NCBI GenBank assembly: GCA_015179125.1
Contig: WHVA01000447.1
Location: 30,547 to 94,546 of the forward strand
Reading direction: 5' to 3'
Length of the DNA: 64,000 bases
DNA from: Gautieria morchelliformis
Lineage: Eukaryota > Basidiomycota > Agaricomycetes > Gomphales > Gomphaceae
Positions within the stretch are counted from its first letter, which is position 1. Each line of letters starts with the position of its first letter. The notes beneath the pieces are model-generated. The model had not been told where the DNA came from. It saw only the letters and a list, made by a program, of their open reading frames with translations, and ran no database searches. This document shows positions 1-11,871 of the stretch, in pieces. Position numbers and translations under genes: made by a program.

Positions 1-69
1 TGGGACAGAAGGGTTTGAATGGCCACTGAATGGATCTGATGAGGGGTGCCAGGGTGCATCATATAGAAC

Positions 70-408
70 TCACAGAGTTTGTCCAGAGTGGAGATGTCTT
101 GCTGAATTCTCCTCATACCTGTATCCTTCCCATTTCACAAGTAAATGGAGTTGGCCTTGCAGGAACTGGCTGTCCAGGATCTGTTCCACCATGTAATACT
201 CCTCCCCATCCACAATTTCATGCAGAGGTGGCAGATGAGCCGTCTGACCTGGAATTGGATCCAGTGCCGGAAGCAACTTCACCACATTGAAGATGGGGTG
301 GAGGTGGGACATGGATGTCAGAAGGTGGAGCCAGTACACATCCCCCCAACCCTCACCATCACTGTGAAGGGGCCAAGGTAGTGGGGAGCAAGCTTCTGTG
401 AGGGGCAC
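70..408 (-). pseudogene. Ty3/gypsy chromodomain relic
   Basis: The reverse strand encodes the C-terminal end of a chromovirus polyprotein: an SHLHPIFNVVKLLP stretch (the usual segment before the chromodomain), then a chromodomain-like block with VDGEEYY, VEQILDSQF and LLVKWEGYRYEENS. The same arrangement appears in the fuller element near 43.5-43.8 kb, so this is a truncated relative. No RT or integrase is attached. The aromatic residues and the KWEGY motif support a chromodomain, which in these elements guides integration to chromatin. The fragment is probably inactive. Confidence 0.75.
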
Positions 409-615
409 ATGGTGCAGATGTCACTCGCATCCAAGTACACCTTGTCTCTGACTTGGTACCCCAGTGCTGGAACTCAGCATTGGTTGTAGTACCATGCCAT
501 GTCATCCTTGGCCTTTGTGAGTGCAGCCACTTTGCTAGGGCAGGATCTCTTTGATATCCCTATGCTTACTATATGCAAGCCATTGAGACTCTGGGTGAGT
601 GCTGTTGACCTAAGT

Positions 616-1320
616 TATTATGACCATGCTGCTTGACCAACTCCGCAACCTCTGCACCACTTCTGCACCACCTCCAACTCTATTCCACAACCTCTGCAAC
701 CCTCAACCCTGGATCCCCTTGTTCTTTCTACACCCCTTACAACTCTATTCATCCCCCTCTGTACTCAACCCTTAGCACAGCAAGATGCCAAGTCCAGTAC
801 ATCAGGAGTTCTGTTTGTTCCATCCATTAGACTTACGTTCCCCTTGTTCTTTTGCCTATTGTTCTTGACTCTACCCTGCACCCTTGTATTCCTCTTGTTC
901 CACATTAGTTAGTTACTCCATTTGTTATAGTTGCTTTCGCTCACACAAGAATTGCTTAGTCTCACCCCATTACTTGTTGTTCCAGCTCTTTGTATAAAAC
1001 CTGCTCCTGTATGCTCTCTGTTTCTGCAATCAGATAATCAACTTTGATATGTGATTCCCTTCGCACTGTCTCCTGTTCTTAGCACAGCAAGCTTGCAAGA
1101 CCTCTGTCTCTCTGCTCTCTGACCTTCTGTCTTCTGACTTCTGACCTCCAACCTCTGATCTTCAACTTAGCTTGATTCTTGAACCCTTCTCTACCTCCAC
1201 CTCTTCCAACTTCCAACTTCCAATCCAAAATACTTATGACAATAGTTCATTGGGGGTGCAACACATAAGTTGAAGTTGCAGTCTTTTAAATCCAAAGTCT
1301 GGGATTCCCGATACGTAACA
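616..1320 (+). repeat. LTR of gypsy family C, degenerate solo copy
   Basis: The sequence matches, with many changes, the LTR at 53,901-54,548 (opposite orientation) and the truncated one at 48,048-48,718. Shared features are the CCGCAACCTCTGC-type start, a CTTGTTCTTTTGCCTATTGTTC block, a GACAATAGTTCATTGGGGG block near the end, and a CGATACGTAACA terminus. The left end is decayed, so the start is approximate. No internal retroelement sequence adjoins it. Confidence 0.7.
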
Positions 1321-1949
1321 TAAGTAGCCATTCACTACATAGCTAGCACTGCCATCAACAGTTTGGGGATTAGCTTCCATATATTTGACAAGCCACCAAC
1401 TCCACAAGATCCCTTTGAATAGACCTTACCATGAAATGCTATGTCTCAAAATGCTTGCATGGCCTTGTGAAAAACTTCTCTGGCCTACACCTGTGGTTGT
1501 TCACTTTTCTGCTCAAGGAGTTACATCCTTGAATACCATTTATGCAATCTGCAGTTGGTCAAATATAATGAGTATTCTGGCCCTAATGCTATGTGCATGG
1601 TGCCAAACAATTAATTTTTGATGAAACTCAACTCTTCTTGTAAACCTGTGTTCTGTTTACTGAACTGAGCCAGCAAGATGCTAAGCTACTGAATCATTGG
1701 AGGACTGAATGGTCCACTACACAAATGGTAACAAAGGCTTCATTACATGCCACCTGACAACTGATTGGTGTCCTTACCAGGGTCAGAGAGCATAGATTGT
1801 ACTCTGCATACCAAACCCTGCATGTGAATCATAAGCTTGCACACTGTGTCCAAGACAGACATCACTGCATGTACAATATGGGAAGTCAAATCACTATGAT
1901 AGCAGGAGATGCAATATCCATGTGCCAATGAGTGTGTGCCCTGGGAAAC
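1321..1949. other. No recognisable feature
   Basis: About 630 bp between the LTR relic and the 3' end of the NLR gene. Only short open frames without recognisable motifs are present. It probably holds the 3' UTR and downstream region of the reverse-strand NLR gene. Confidence 0.4.
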
Positions 1950-4900
1950 TCATGCAGCCCCTCTGCATTGCGTCCATGAGGTCCCATGCTCAAACCGGCT
2001 GAAATCAAGCTTTGTGGACCCCTTGGCGATAACAGCGGTATTCGCTGGCCACCACAAACCTGACTGAGACCAGGGTGGAACCCAGAATAAAAGTTCTGAG
2101 GGCGAGTTCAGTAACCAGCCATTTTCTAGCCGTGAGTCATGTCGAAACCCAGGCCTTGTAGCTGTGCAAAGGATATTAGCAGAGTTCGTCATGTTCCGAC
2201 AAATCAAGATGACAGCTACTGACCAAGTACTTGACCTGCGAATGGTACTGAAATGAACTCCCCAGTGTCTGCATTCCACACCCGGATCGCGTTGTCACGA
2301 GACCCAGAGACGATGCGCTTGCCATCCTGCGAAAACACCACTGATGTTACAGTGTCGGTGTGGCCTTCAAATGGTGCTGAAATGACCTCCCCGGTGTCTG
2401 CATTCCACACACGGATCGTCCTGTCTGAAGACCCGGAGACGATGCGCTTGTCATCCTGTGAGAATGCCACTGACGTGACGACGCCGGTATGGCCTTCGAA
2501 TGGTGCTGAAATGACCTCCCCGGTGTCTGCATTCCATACACAGATCTTCTTGTCTCCAGACCCGGAGACGATACGCTTGCCGTCGTGCGAGAATGCCACT
2601 GACGTGACCCAGGCGGTGTGGCCTTCGAATGGTGTTGAAATGACCTCCCTGGTGTCTGCATTCCACACACGGATCGTCCTGTCATAAGACCCGGAGACGA
2701 TGCGCTTGGCGTCGTGCGAGAATGCCACCGACGTGACAATGTTGGTGTGGCCTTCAAATGGTGCTGAAATGACCTCCCCGGTGTCTGCATTCCACACACG
2801 GATCGTCTTGTCTTCAGACCCGGAGACGATGTGCTTGTCGTCCTGCGAGAACGCCACCGATGCCACGGCGTCGGTGTGGCCTTCGAATGGTGCTGAAATG
2901 ACCTCCCCGGTGTCTGCATTCCACACACGGATCGTCTTGTCATAAGACCCGGAGACGATGCGCTTGCCGTCCTGCGAGAATGCCACCGACGTGACCCAGT
3001 CAGTGTGACCTTCGAGTGGTGCTGAAATGACCTCCCCGGTGTCTGCATTCCACACACGGATGGTGTTGTCAGAAGACCCGGAGACGATGCGCTTGCCGTT
3101 GTGTGAGAATGCCACTGACGTGACAATGTTGGTGTGGCCTTCAAATGGCGCTGAAATGACCTCCCCGGTGTCTGCATTCCACACACGGATCGTCTTGTCA
3201 TAAGACCCGGAGACGATGCGCTTGTCGTCCTGCGAGAACGCCACCGACGCCACGGCGTCGATGTGGCCTTCGAATGGTGCTGAAATGACCTCCCCAGTGT
3301 CTGAATTCCACACACGGATCGTCCTGTCATAAGACCCGGAGACGATGCGCTTGCCGTCCTGCGAGAACGCCACCGACGTGACCCAGTCGGTGTGGCCTTC
3401 GAATGGTGCTGAAATGACCTCACCAGTGTCTGCATTCCACACACGGATCGTGTTGTCACCAGACCCCGACACGATGCGCTTGCCGTCGTGCGAGAATGCC
3501 ACCGACGTGACGACGTCGGTGTTGCCTTCGAATGCTACTGAAATGACTTCCATGGTGTCTGCATTCCACACACGGATCGTGTTGTCATCAGACCCGGAGA
3601 TGATACGCTTGCCGTCGTGCGAGAACGCCACCGACGTGACACAGTGGGTGTGCTCGAATGGTGCTGAAATGACCTCCCCGGTGTCTGCATTCCACACACA
3701 GATCGTCTTGTCATCAGACCCGGAGACGATGCGCTTGCCGTCATGCGAAAACGCCACCGACGTGACCCAGTGGGTGTGGCCTTCGAATGGTGCTGAAATG
3801 GCCTCCCCGGTGTCTGCATTCCACACACGGATCGTCTTGTCATCAGACCCGGAGACGATGCGCTTGCCGTCCTGCGAGAAGGCCACCGATGCCACGGCGT
3901 CGGTGTGGCCTTCGAATGGTGCTGAAATGGCCTCTCCGGTGTCTGCATTCCACACACGGATCGTATTGTCTTGAGACCCGGAGACGATACGCTTGCCGTC
4001 CTGCGACAACGCCACCGACATGACCCAGTGGGTGTGGCCTTCGAATGGTGCTGAAATGGCCTCCCCGGTGTCTGCATTCCACACACGGATCGCGTCATCA
4101 TAAGACCCCGACACGATGCGCTTGCCATCCTGCGAAAACGCCACTGATGTTACAGTGTCGGTGTGGCCTTCAAATGGTGCTGAAATGACCTCCCCGGTGT
4201 CTGCATTCCACACACGGATCGTCCTGTCATAAGACCCGGAGACGATGCGCTTGCCATCGTGCGAGAATGCCACCGAGGTGACGATACTGGTATGGCCTTC
4301 GAATGGTGCTGAAATGACCTCCCCGGTGTCTGCAGTCCACACACGGATCGTGTTGTCTTCAGACCCGGAGACGATGCGCTTGTCGTCCTGCGAGAACGCC
4401 ACCGATGCCACGGCGTCGGTGTGGCCTTCGAATGGTGCTGAAATGACCTCACCGGTGTCTGCATTCCACACACGGATCGTCTTGTCATAAGACCCGGAGA
4501 CGATGCGCTTGCCGTCCTGCGAGAACGCCACCGATGCCACGACGTGGGTGTGGCCTTTGAATGGTGCTAAAATGGCCTCCCCGGTGTCTGCATTCCACAC
4601 ACGGATCGTCTTGTCTTCAGACCCGGAGACGATGCGCTTGCCATTTGGCGAAAACGCCACCGACCTGACGAAGTCGGTGTGGCCATCGAATGGTGGTGGA
4701 ATGACCTCCCCGGTGTCTGCATTCCACACACGGATCGTCTTGTCTTCAGACCCGGAGACGATGCGCTTGCCGTCGGGCGAGAACGCCACCGACGTGACCC
4801 AGTGGGTGTGGCCTTCGAGTGGTGCCGAAATTACCTCCCCGGTATCTGCATTCCACACACGGATCGACTTGTCAAAAGACCCAGAAACGATGCGCTTGCC

Positions 4901-7900
4901 GTCCTGCGAGAATGCCACCGACGAGACGGGCAGGGTATGACCTACCAGAACGGTTTGAATAGGTAGCCACGTCGTCGCTTTCCCGGTCTCGATCCGGAGT
5001 AGTCGTGGAAATCGTGGGAGGTAAGTCTCACATAGTTTCGATCTTTCAGGTGCAAACGGCAGTGCCGACAAATAGAGATGGGGAGCACTCTGAGAGATTA
5101 CACTCCCAAACGTAGCTACAAAATTGCGGGTGTCCGTTACGAATGCTGTAATGTCATTATCCTGAAGTTCATTAGACTCACGTCGGGGCTCACAACAACT
5201 CGGGCACTCACCTGACTCCAGTCCATCATTGACGAGAGCGCTGCTGATGCATGGGATACCTTCTTGATCAAACTCAAAACTTCTAGCCAGTAGAGTAGCT
5301 TAGCCCCGAAAAACGCCATGACCTTTTCACCTATTCCCGCCGTACAGGCGGTGGCGCGAACATGGTCCGCCCAGAAACGGCAAGAGTATGAAAGCTGGGA
5401 AGATATATACTTCTTGGTCCGTGTCTCCAAGTCGACAACATCGTCGTTGCGCAGATGTGAAGTCTCAAGCTGACAGATGTTGAAACAAAGTTCATCCTTC
5501 ATCACGCGCAGGGACGAGAACGCAAGGCCCTCATGGTGTAAAGCTGTATCAATGTAGTATGGTCCACTCCGGTCGCGATCTGTCAAGAAGTCACGAAAAG
5601 ACGTGTGCAGCAGATGAATTGGGTCAGATGTTTGGGTGACATCGCTCAACAGAGATCCCATTGGTCCGACTATCAGATGCACCGCATTTCCCGATCCGTA
5701 TTCATCGCGCAACTTCTGGAGGGCAGATATGGACAGGGGCTCTCTGGCTGCCAGTAGGCAGCCCATGACCGATCGGAATCGACGCACAATGCTATCGTTA
5801 TTCCCCGGCCCAAATAACTGCGTGAGTATCTTCAGATACAGCCCATCCAACAGGCTGAGGTGTGTGTTTTGCGATGCCAAAAGGAGATCAAGTTGCTCGA
5901 CAGGATCTAGACCCTTCAAGCCATTTCCTTTGACAAATAAACAAGCAGTGGATGCCCATTGAAATAGGCCTTCCGATTTCTCGACCAATAATCTACACCA
6001 ACCTTTGTTGGGCCACTTCTGCTCGAGGGCCGGAATGTTACCCAGTTGGGCTTGCACAAAGAGGGAAATGTCCTCATCGGGGTTGGGGTCAATATCTTTT
6101 AAGGACCTGGAAAGGACATGCGTCTTCCCCAGAAGGGCGTCCAGGATGTCATCTTCGGCGCGCGAAGTGATTAGAACACGGAGATTGGACGGCAGTTCTG
6201 CAGCTTCGTTGCCAAGAACAGATAAGAGAGCCCGGCGAGATTCCAGGTCCCCGCTCTCATCTAATGCATCAATGACGATCACAGTCGGTCCAACGGTGGC
6301 TAGGCCCTGGGCGGGATCCAGAATGAACCTCCTGAACTGCTCACTAGGCACGAATGTGGTCCGAAGTTCTCGATTGTCCCGAATCACGTTCAATAAAGAT
6401 GCTTTGCGTTCTGGATCTAGACCAGCTAGACCACGAGCAATTGTGCTAAAGAGATTGCTGGGGGTGCGTTCTGTCTGATGACCGCGGTCAAAACAGTACG
6501 ACGATCCGAGACGTTTGAGACCGTCAAATCGTTTAGCGACCTCGTGAGCAATTGCAGACTTGCCGGCACCCGCAACGTCATTCAAGAAGAATATCCGGGG
6601 GATGTCGTCGCTATCCTCCTGGTTGACCCACTCACATATCTCCGCAATAACTTTCTCCCGAGTACCCCGCAGACATCCCTTATTAGGATCAAAACGAGCT
6701 CCCCGTGCGTGGGGCATGTCATTAAGTGGAACTTCCCCAGCTAGTTGCAAGGTGTATTAGCCTGGGCAAAGGCCGCAAATCAGAAAACTCGCCGCTTTCC
6801 TCGACAATATTCAGAACACGTAGTACAGTGATTTCAGTATGAATCACGCCAAGTCGCTGTAACTCCAACTGGAGTTTGTTGAAATATTCCAGGTATTGTT
6901 TGATCTTGCTGTCGACATTCGACACTAGATTTGTCGTGGTTCTTTTCCCTGAACAGAGTTCAACAGCTATGGCCACGTGACAGTGTGTCCCACATACAGA
7001 AATCCTTGTTTTTTGCGTAGGCGCGGACAAAGTAGCTGCACTCTAACGTCTGCTGCTCCAAGGCTAAGATAATTGACTTGTGCGATTCAATTTTCTTCAA
7101 CGGCTCTGCCAGATGAACGAATGCGTAGGTGTCTCCAATAAGTTTCGCCAGGCCATGGATGCTATCGTCCCGGTCCATCTGAGCAATGATAGTCTAAATA
7201 GAGTCAACCCCAGACGTCAGCTATATATATCCGATTGGTGTATGTTATAGACGTACCTTGTGTGCAAGAGACAGGATAGACCATGCCATGTTTGCATATG
7301 GATGGACCTAGAATAAAAGAAACCAGTTCCATGAGTTGACCTGGGAGACCCCCGGCGTTTGAACTATACCTCTGACGCCATATCCACAATACCGATAAAG
7401 AGCCTGATATTTTCCACGAGGGGAGCCCAAGACGCCGATATTGTATTGAAGCTATCGATGGTGGAAGTGGCGACATCGACCCCAGGCCCTGCATCAACGA
7501 TTAAGGACTGCACTGGGTTCATATTATCGACCACTTTCGTTCCGCTGACTGCTTCGCTCAACTCGGCCTCCTGCGCCTCGTCGGACGTCGCTAAAGACGA
7601 AATGGTGAACTCTAGGACAGTCTGAACCTCATGTATCTTCCCTGCCTTATCTGATTTTTGCAGTTTGCGAGCAACGGCTGCCGTGTTCGATGATTACACG
7701 TGTATTCCGTCGATGAGCGAAAAGGACTGACCTCCGGTTGCCCCTTCTGAAATCAGCAACTGAATCCTTTCCTTTGTACCGCCTATGTAGTGATCACGTC
7801 CGATAGTATGACGCCCATATACTTCAATTTCCAACATAGAAGATCCATTCAAGTGGCAGCTATGTATGGATTTAAGATCATATTGAGACAATAATACTGA

Positions 7901-8240
7901 AATTAAACACACAAATAGAATGTCTCATTCCACGAGGCAGTATTGCCTCTCGCAGCTGACGCAGTCTTCTGTGTGTCCTTACCGACGAAGAGTTTCACGA
8001 AGCAGTGACTAGGACGCTTGCCGAACAGTGCGACATTGGGAAGATGAGTGCATTTCAGGCCTGTTGTCGATCGCCAAGAGTCAGTATGCAATAGCCAGTG
8101 CAAACGAAAGAGTCTTGCCAGCAACTTTGATTGCTGCAGGAATACTTCGGAGTGGAGTGAACAGTTGGCTCACTAGAGAAGCGATCGTGGACTTACGGTG
8201 CTGTTACTGTGCCCTCAACGTTGCCCTCAGCGTCGTTCAT
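1950..8240 (-). CDS. C2-NACHT-WD40 NLR-like STAND protein (about 1,907 aa, 11 exons)
   Basis: Hand-built model on the reverse strand. Exons: 8240-8197, 8144-8119, 8060-7913, 7859-7732, 7677-7370, 7307-7257, 7193-6998, 6948-6793, 6740-5212, 5161-2236, 2161-1950. Phase is kept at all ten junctions (5,724 nt including stop). An N-terminal C2-like domain ([32 protein letters not shown]) is followed by a helical region ([35 protein letters not shown]) and a NACHT NTPase with P-loop [10 protein letters not shown] and Walker [11 protein letters not shown]. Then come 21 WD40 repeats and a conserved tail ([20 protein letters not shown]). Family knowledge: fungal STAND/NLR proteins sense ligands through the repeats, oligomerise via NACHT and act in non-self recognition or cell death. 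No stop or frameshift is needed, so it looks functional. The ligand is unknown. Introns 2 and 8 are GC-AG. Confidence 0.9.
2237..4942 (-). repeat. Array of 21 near-identical 43-aa WD40 repeats
   Basis: Twenty-one consecutive 129-bp units (unit 11 lacks one codon) encode the consensus GHT[40 protein letters not shown]. Nearly all variation falls at a few positions: residues 4-5 (DA, DW, HW, NI, SI, DT, GV), 7, 13, 23 and 25-26. Twenty-one units would make three seven-bladed propellers. Such uniformity with focused variation is characteristic of fungal NLR repeats that homogenise by recombination while recognition residues diversify. Long antisense open frames here are by-products of the repeat. 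Confidence 0.95.
6741..6792 (-). other. GC-AG intron 8 of the NLR gene
   Basis: The 52-nt intron begins GCGAGT, has a GCTAATAC branch-like site and ends CAACTAG. It joins NIVEES to [17 protein letters not shown], immediately before the NACHT P-loop exon, in phase. No GT donor gives a comparable reading. Confidence 0.6.
8061..8118 (-). other. GC-AG intron 2 of the NLR gene
   Basis: The 58-nt intron begins GCAAGA and ends CAACAG. Splicing joins IKVAG to [17 protein letters not shown] and rebuilds the C2 domain start in phase. No GT donor in the vicinity restores the frame. GCAAG is the standard GC-type donor. Confidence 0.65.
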
Positions 8241-9117
8241 TGTTCAAGGTACGAGAGGCGCCGCATCATTAAGCTCGCGGAGTCGACTACCTGGTTTGAA
8301 ACCCAGCTAGGTCCCAACCACACACTTATCAAAAACAAGCCTGGCCTGCGCTTCGCTCCGGCCAGGTTGTAAGGGAAGGTGGACTGGAAATTATAGAATA
8401 ATTTCATCATATACAATGTTTTCAGTGGTGTCATTGCCTAATGGAAAGCGAACTTGGACCAAATACACTGTATTCTTCAGGCAATGGAGGAAGACGCTTG
8501 ACATCCAATCTTTGTTGACCTCCTTTGCCACAATAGAAACCAGATCACTCCCCAGTTAAGAGTTGGATGTGACAATGTGGACATTCATGAGGGTTTCCAG
8601 CATGGTTCGTACCCCATTCAAAAGAAGGAGTGGACCCAATCAACCATGTCTTTTGTGTCATAGTGAAAAAAATAGATGGTGATGGATAGCCCTGGACATT
8701 AATGGAAGCATTTATCCATGAAAAGGAGAAAGTGTTGGAGATCAGAGGTGTCGCAGATGTGTATTACACAGTTGGACAGCATTCTTCCTCAATCAATCAG
8801 TATGACATGCATCTACAATGCAATGTTGGTATGAACATAGACACTGATGGAGGACGTACATATGTGCTGCCTCTCCTTTGATACTCAGTATAGATTTCAA
8901 TGTATGTGACAGGCATGTATGACATTTGAAAGAAAGTATGGCGCAGTAACAGCAAATATTTAAAGCAATGGAAAGGTGACCGGGGGTGTTTTGTTGATGA
9001 GTCAACCAATGGGAGTGAATCAAAATTGAAAGTGAGGGGGTGGTGATTAATGGGTAGCATCAATGTGAAGGGACTCATACAGGATGGTGATTGGTCAGAA
9101 AGACAGTTAGGACAAAC
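8241..9117. other. Gene-poor stretch, nothing recognised
   Basis: The first few hundred bases should carry the NLR promoter (transcription leftward), but no clear TATA box was identified. The remainder is CpG-poor and has only short open frames without motifs, consistent with old transposon debris. Confidence 0.4.
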
Positions 9118-9669
9118 TGTAAGGACCCAGCCTTTGGCCGGTTACTTACCGGTACAACCCTTTTTCTGAGCCCGAGCCTTGTGATACTCGTGCCCAAGTA
9201 CTTGTGATTCTAATCCTGCGCCCGTGCCCGAGCCCGAGCTTGAGCTCATATCCGACCTTGATCCTATGCCCGAATCCCCTTAGTTACTGATCCCGTTCCA
9301 TCACGCATCATTCATATATTACTTCACCCTGACCTCGCCCTGACCTTCCCCCGAATATGCTCGCCCCTGACCCTTACCCTTGCTCATATATAAACCCCCC
9401 TGTATGCATTTCTACTCCTCAGTCTGAAAATCAACTATCGTACCTCTTGATCCTTAGTTAGTTTCTAAGCCTTTGCCTCTTGAGCCAAACCTCGCCTCTT
9501 ATTCGTTTACCTCTGAAATTGGGACTCGTGCGTAGGGTCGGCACAGCACATAAGCTGAAGCCAAGTCCCTCTCCGACCTCCCTACCAGAACCTCGCTCTG
9601 TAACCTCGGACCTTACCTCGGGTTTCGCCCCCGAGCTCGGTCAACCTTACGAAGGATCGTATCGTAACA
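9118..9669 (+). repeat. Solo LTR with 5-bp target duplication CAAAC
   Basis: It begins TGTAAGGACC and ends CGTAACA, 552 bp. It is flanked on both sides by CAAAC (9113-9117 and 9670-9674), a perfect target-site duplication. An internal CATATATAAACC TATA-like site near 9,388 fixes the orientation. It is related to copies at 44,405-44,898 and 46,909-47,368. It probably formed by recombination between the two LTRs of a former element. Confidence 0.9.
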
Positions 9670-9699
9670 CAAACCTGATGAATTGTAGATGTGTAATCA

Positions 9700-10690
9700 C
9701 TTCGGTTGCCTAACGCATGTGTAATCCCCATCCGATTGGTCCAAAGAACCCGATTAATTGAACACTCAGTATGAATGGATCTATAATCCCAGTAAAAAAC
9801 CTGTCAGTCATACGGAATGACATAGACTGATAGCATTATTATGTGGACGAGGATGACAGGTCATTACCATACAACGGTGGGTGCAAGGAACCCAATTAAT
9901 CGGACACCAAAGGATGAGTAATCCTTGAAAAAAAAAAACCAAAAAGGTGGGAAAAAAAAACCATCAGACGCACTGTAATCGCAGAAAAAAACTCGTTGGG
10001 TTGGTGCAAGGTATATGATTAAACGGAGAGATGCTATGAATGGATGTGCAATCCCTGAAAACAAAATAGAGGAAAAAATGAGGGCCGCATGCTATCGTGA
10101 AGGGATCAGTCATATGGGATTACACGGACAGACAGGATTACTCACACGAGGATGACACGACAATACTGTACAACGGTGGGTGCAAGTAAGCCGATTAACT
10201 GCAAACACTACCAATGGATGAGTAATCCCCGAAAAAAGCCACACGACGTCGGTCACGAAACAACCCGATTTATCGGTAGAGGCTATGAATGCATGAGTAA
10301 TCCCTGAAAAAAAAAAAAATCCCCTCCGGCTGGTACAAATAACCTGATCAATCGGATGTACATTATTAATGGATATGTAATCCCGGAGAAAAACCTCTTC
10401 AGTTGCTGTAAGGAACCTGTTTAAATGGAGAGGCGCTACGAATGAATGTGTAATTGCCGAAGAAAAAAAAAAAAAAAAAGACCAGGGAAAATGAGAGCCG
10501 CATCCTATCGTTGAAGGGATCAGTCATATGGAATGACTCCGATAGACAGGATTACTCATGGCGGTCTCCGTGGACGAGGATCACAGGACAATACCATACA
10601 ACAGTGGGTGGAAGTAACCTGATTAATCGGACAAACGCTATCAATGGATGTGTCATCTCGGAAAAAACCCACCAAGTACCTTGCAATTTG
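9700..10690. repeat. Degenerate tandem satellite with regularly spaced A-tracts
   Basis: A unit of roughly 75-85 bp recurs about ten times in diverged form: TGGTGCAAGGAACC, then a GATTAATCGGAC block, then CTATGAATGGATGTGTAATCCC, then a run of 5-18 A. Superimposed is a longer motif containing GTGGACGAGGATGACA and CCATACAACGGTGGGTGCAAG, seen three times (about 9,842, 10,144 and 10,571). No coding frame runs through it. It matches none of the TE families elsewhere in the window. Confidence 0.75.
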
Positions 10691-10869
10691 GCACCGATGA
10701 AGATCCTTCACCAAAACTACCCACCCGCCGATAACGATTGAATAGCATAAAGATCGACTTGACAACTTAGTCCGACGTCCTTGATTTGTCTGTGAATCCT
10801 AAAATTATGGTGAGCTAAACAGAGGCCAGACAACAGGCAGCACATCAAGTGGCCTTCTATCTCATTTGG

Positions 10870-11251
10870 TCAACCTGGAAAGGACTTGTAAGAGGACATA
10901 ACAATTTTTGCCTCCACATAGCAAGTCAGATTGAAACAGAAGGCATCCCCCCATCTGTTACATTTGGTGGCTGATAAATGACATGCTGGACATCCAACTA
11001 AGCTGCCATGAAGCAAGGGTATCACTCGTGGATGTACTCTGTGAACAGCAGTGACCCTCAAAAGGACAACAGAAATCGGTATTTTGGCAGAGGCCCAATG
11101 AGCCACATGTGGACTGACGGCCGACTAATCCTGTCAGGGTTTTGCCTTCGCTTGCCTGGAGAGGCTCCATGCCAGGAAGACGGATGGGGGGTGAGCCTTG
11201 GAGGGCAGTCACCACTATCGGTAACAGCAGGAATGCCAGCATGTGCTTCAT
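10870..11251 (-). CDS. Candidate small secreted cysteine-rich protein (about 104 aa)
   Basis: The first exon (11251-11038) starts MKHMLAFLLLPIVVTALQG, a good signal peptide. It continues into a Cys-rich segment with CGSLGLC, DFCC and GHCC. A proposed intron 11037-10971 (GTACAT...TTATCAG) joins in phase to TTKCNRWGDAFCFNLTCYV and a stop at 10870. Total length is 315 nt and there are nine cysteines, all after the signal peptide. Paired CC motifs occur in many small fungal secreted proteins. No specific family is recognised. The splice sites are inferred and an odd cysteine count is unusual, so the 3' exon is uncertain. Neighbours are repeats only. Confidence 0.4.
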
Positions 11252-11871
11252 AACTTCTACTTATGTTGAGCCAGTCCTCGGGGAAGCGCTTCCAAATTCG
11301 AAGTCTGCAGGTGCTTTTATCTTGCACAGAATGGCGCCCATAATGGACCACTGGATTGACTCAGCATGTCGGTGAGCATGACCTGGGTCGGAGGTGGGTA
11401 TGAGGCAGCTCACAAGCACCGCGGCGAGGGGGTTGGTATGGGTGTATGTGAGCAGGCTGGAGGGGCCGCGGTAGCTGAACGCGTGTCCGTACGTAGGCAT
11501 GTGACGTCGATTGCGACATTTGCGTGATGACACACAACTGGAAATGGCCACGTGAGAGAGACAAAACAGAAAGGGGGGCAGATATGTCAGTACTGTGGTA
11601 ACGGCGCCAAAGGGAGACATGTGGAAGAAAGGGTCAATGGGGAGCAGGACACAGGATCGCAAGGAGACAGGGCATGTCGAGCTCTACGCATGAAACCCCC
11701 AACCGTCCATGCCAACATTGTGCGCCCACGCAGCCAGACCAACATCAGACGAATGCAAAACACTGCTCCAACACACTGGCTTGATGCTGATGCAGTGCCA
11801 CACACCCCCACCACAAACACCGATCCAAAAATAAAATAAAAAACAGAACAGGAAAAAAAAATGCAGAAGAT
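11252..11871. other. No recognisable gene
   Basis: About 620 bp between two weak gene candidates on the reverse strand. It may hold the promoter of the cysteine-rich candidate. The A-rich stretch near 11,825-11,885 (AAAATAAAATAAAAAAC) has no recognised role. Confidence 0.35.

Noticed and set aside
2253-4966. Long plus-strand open frames with repeated [16 protein letters not shown] units
   Set aside because: They are the antisense reading of the WD40 array; the 129-bp period keeps them open. The reverse-strand protein has full domain logic and splicing.
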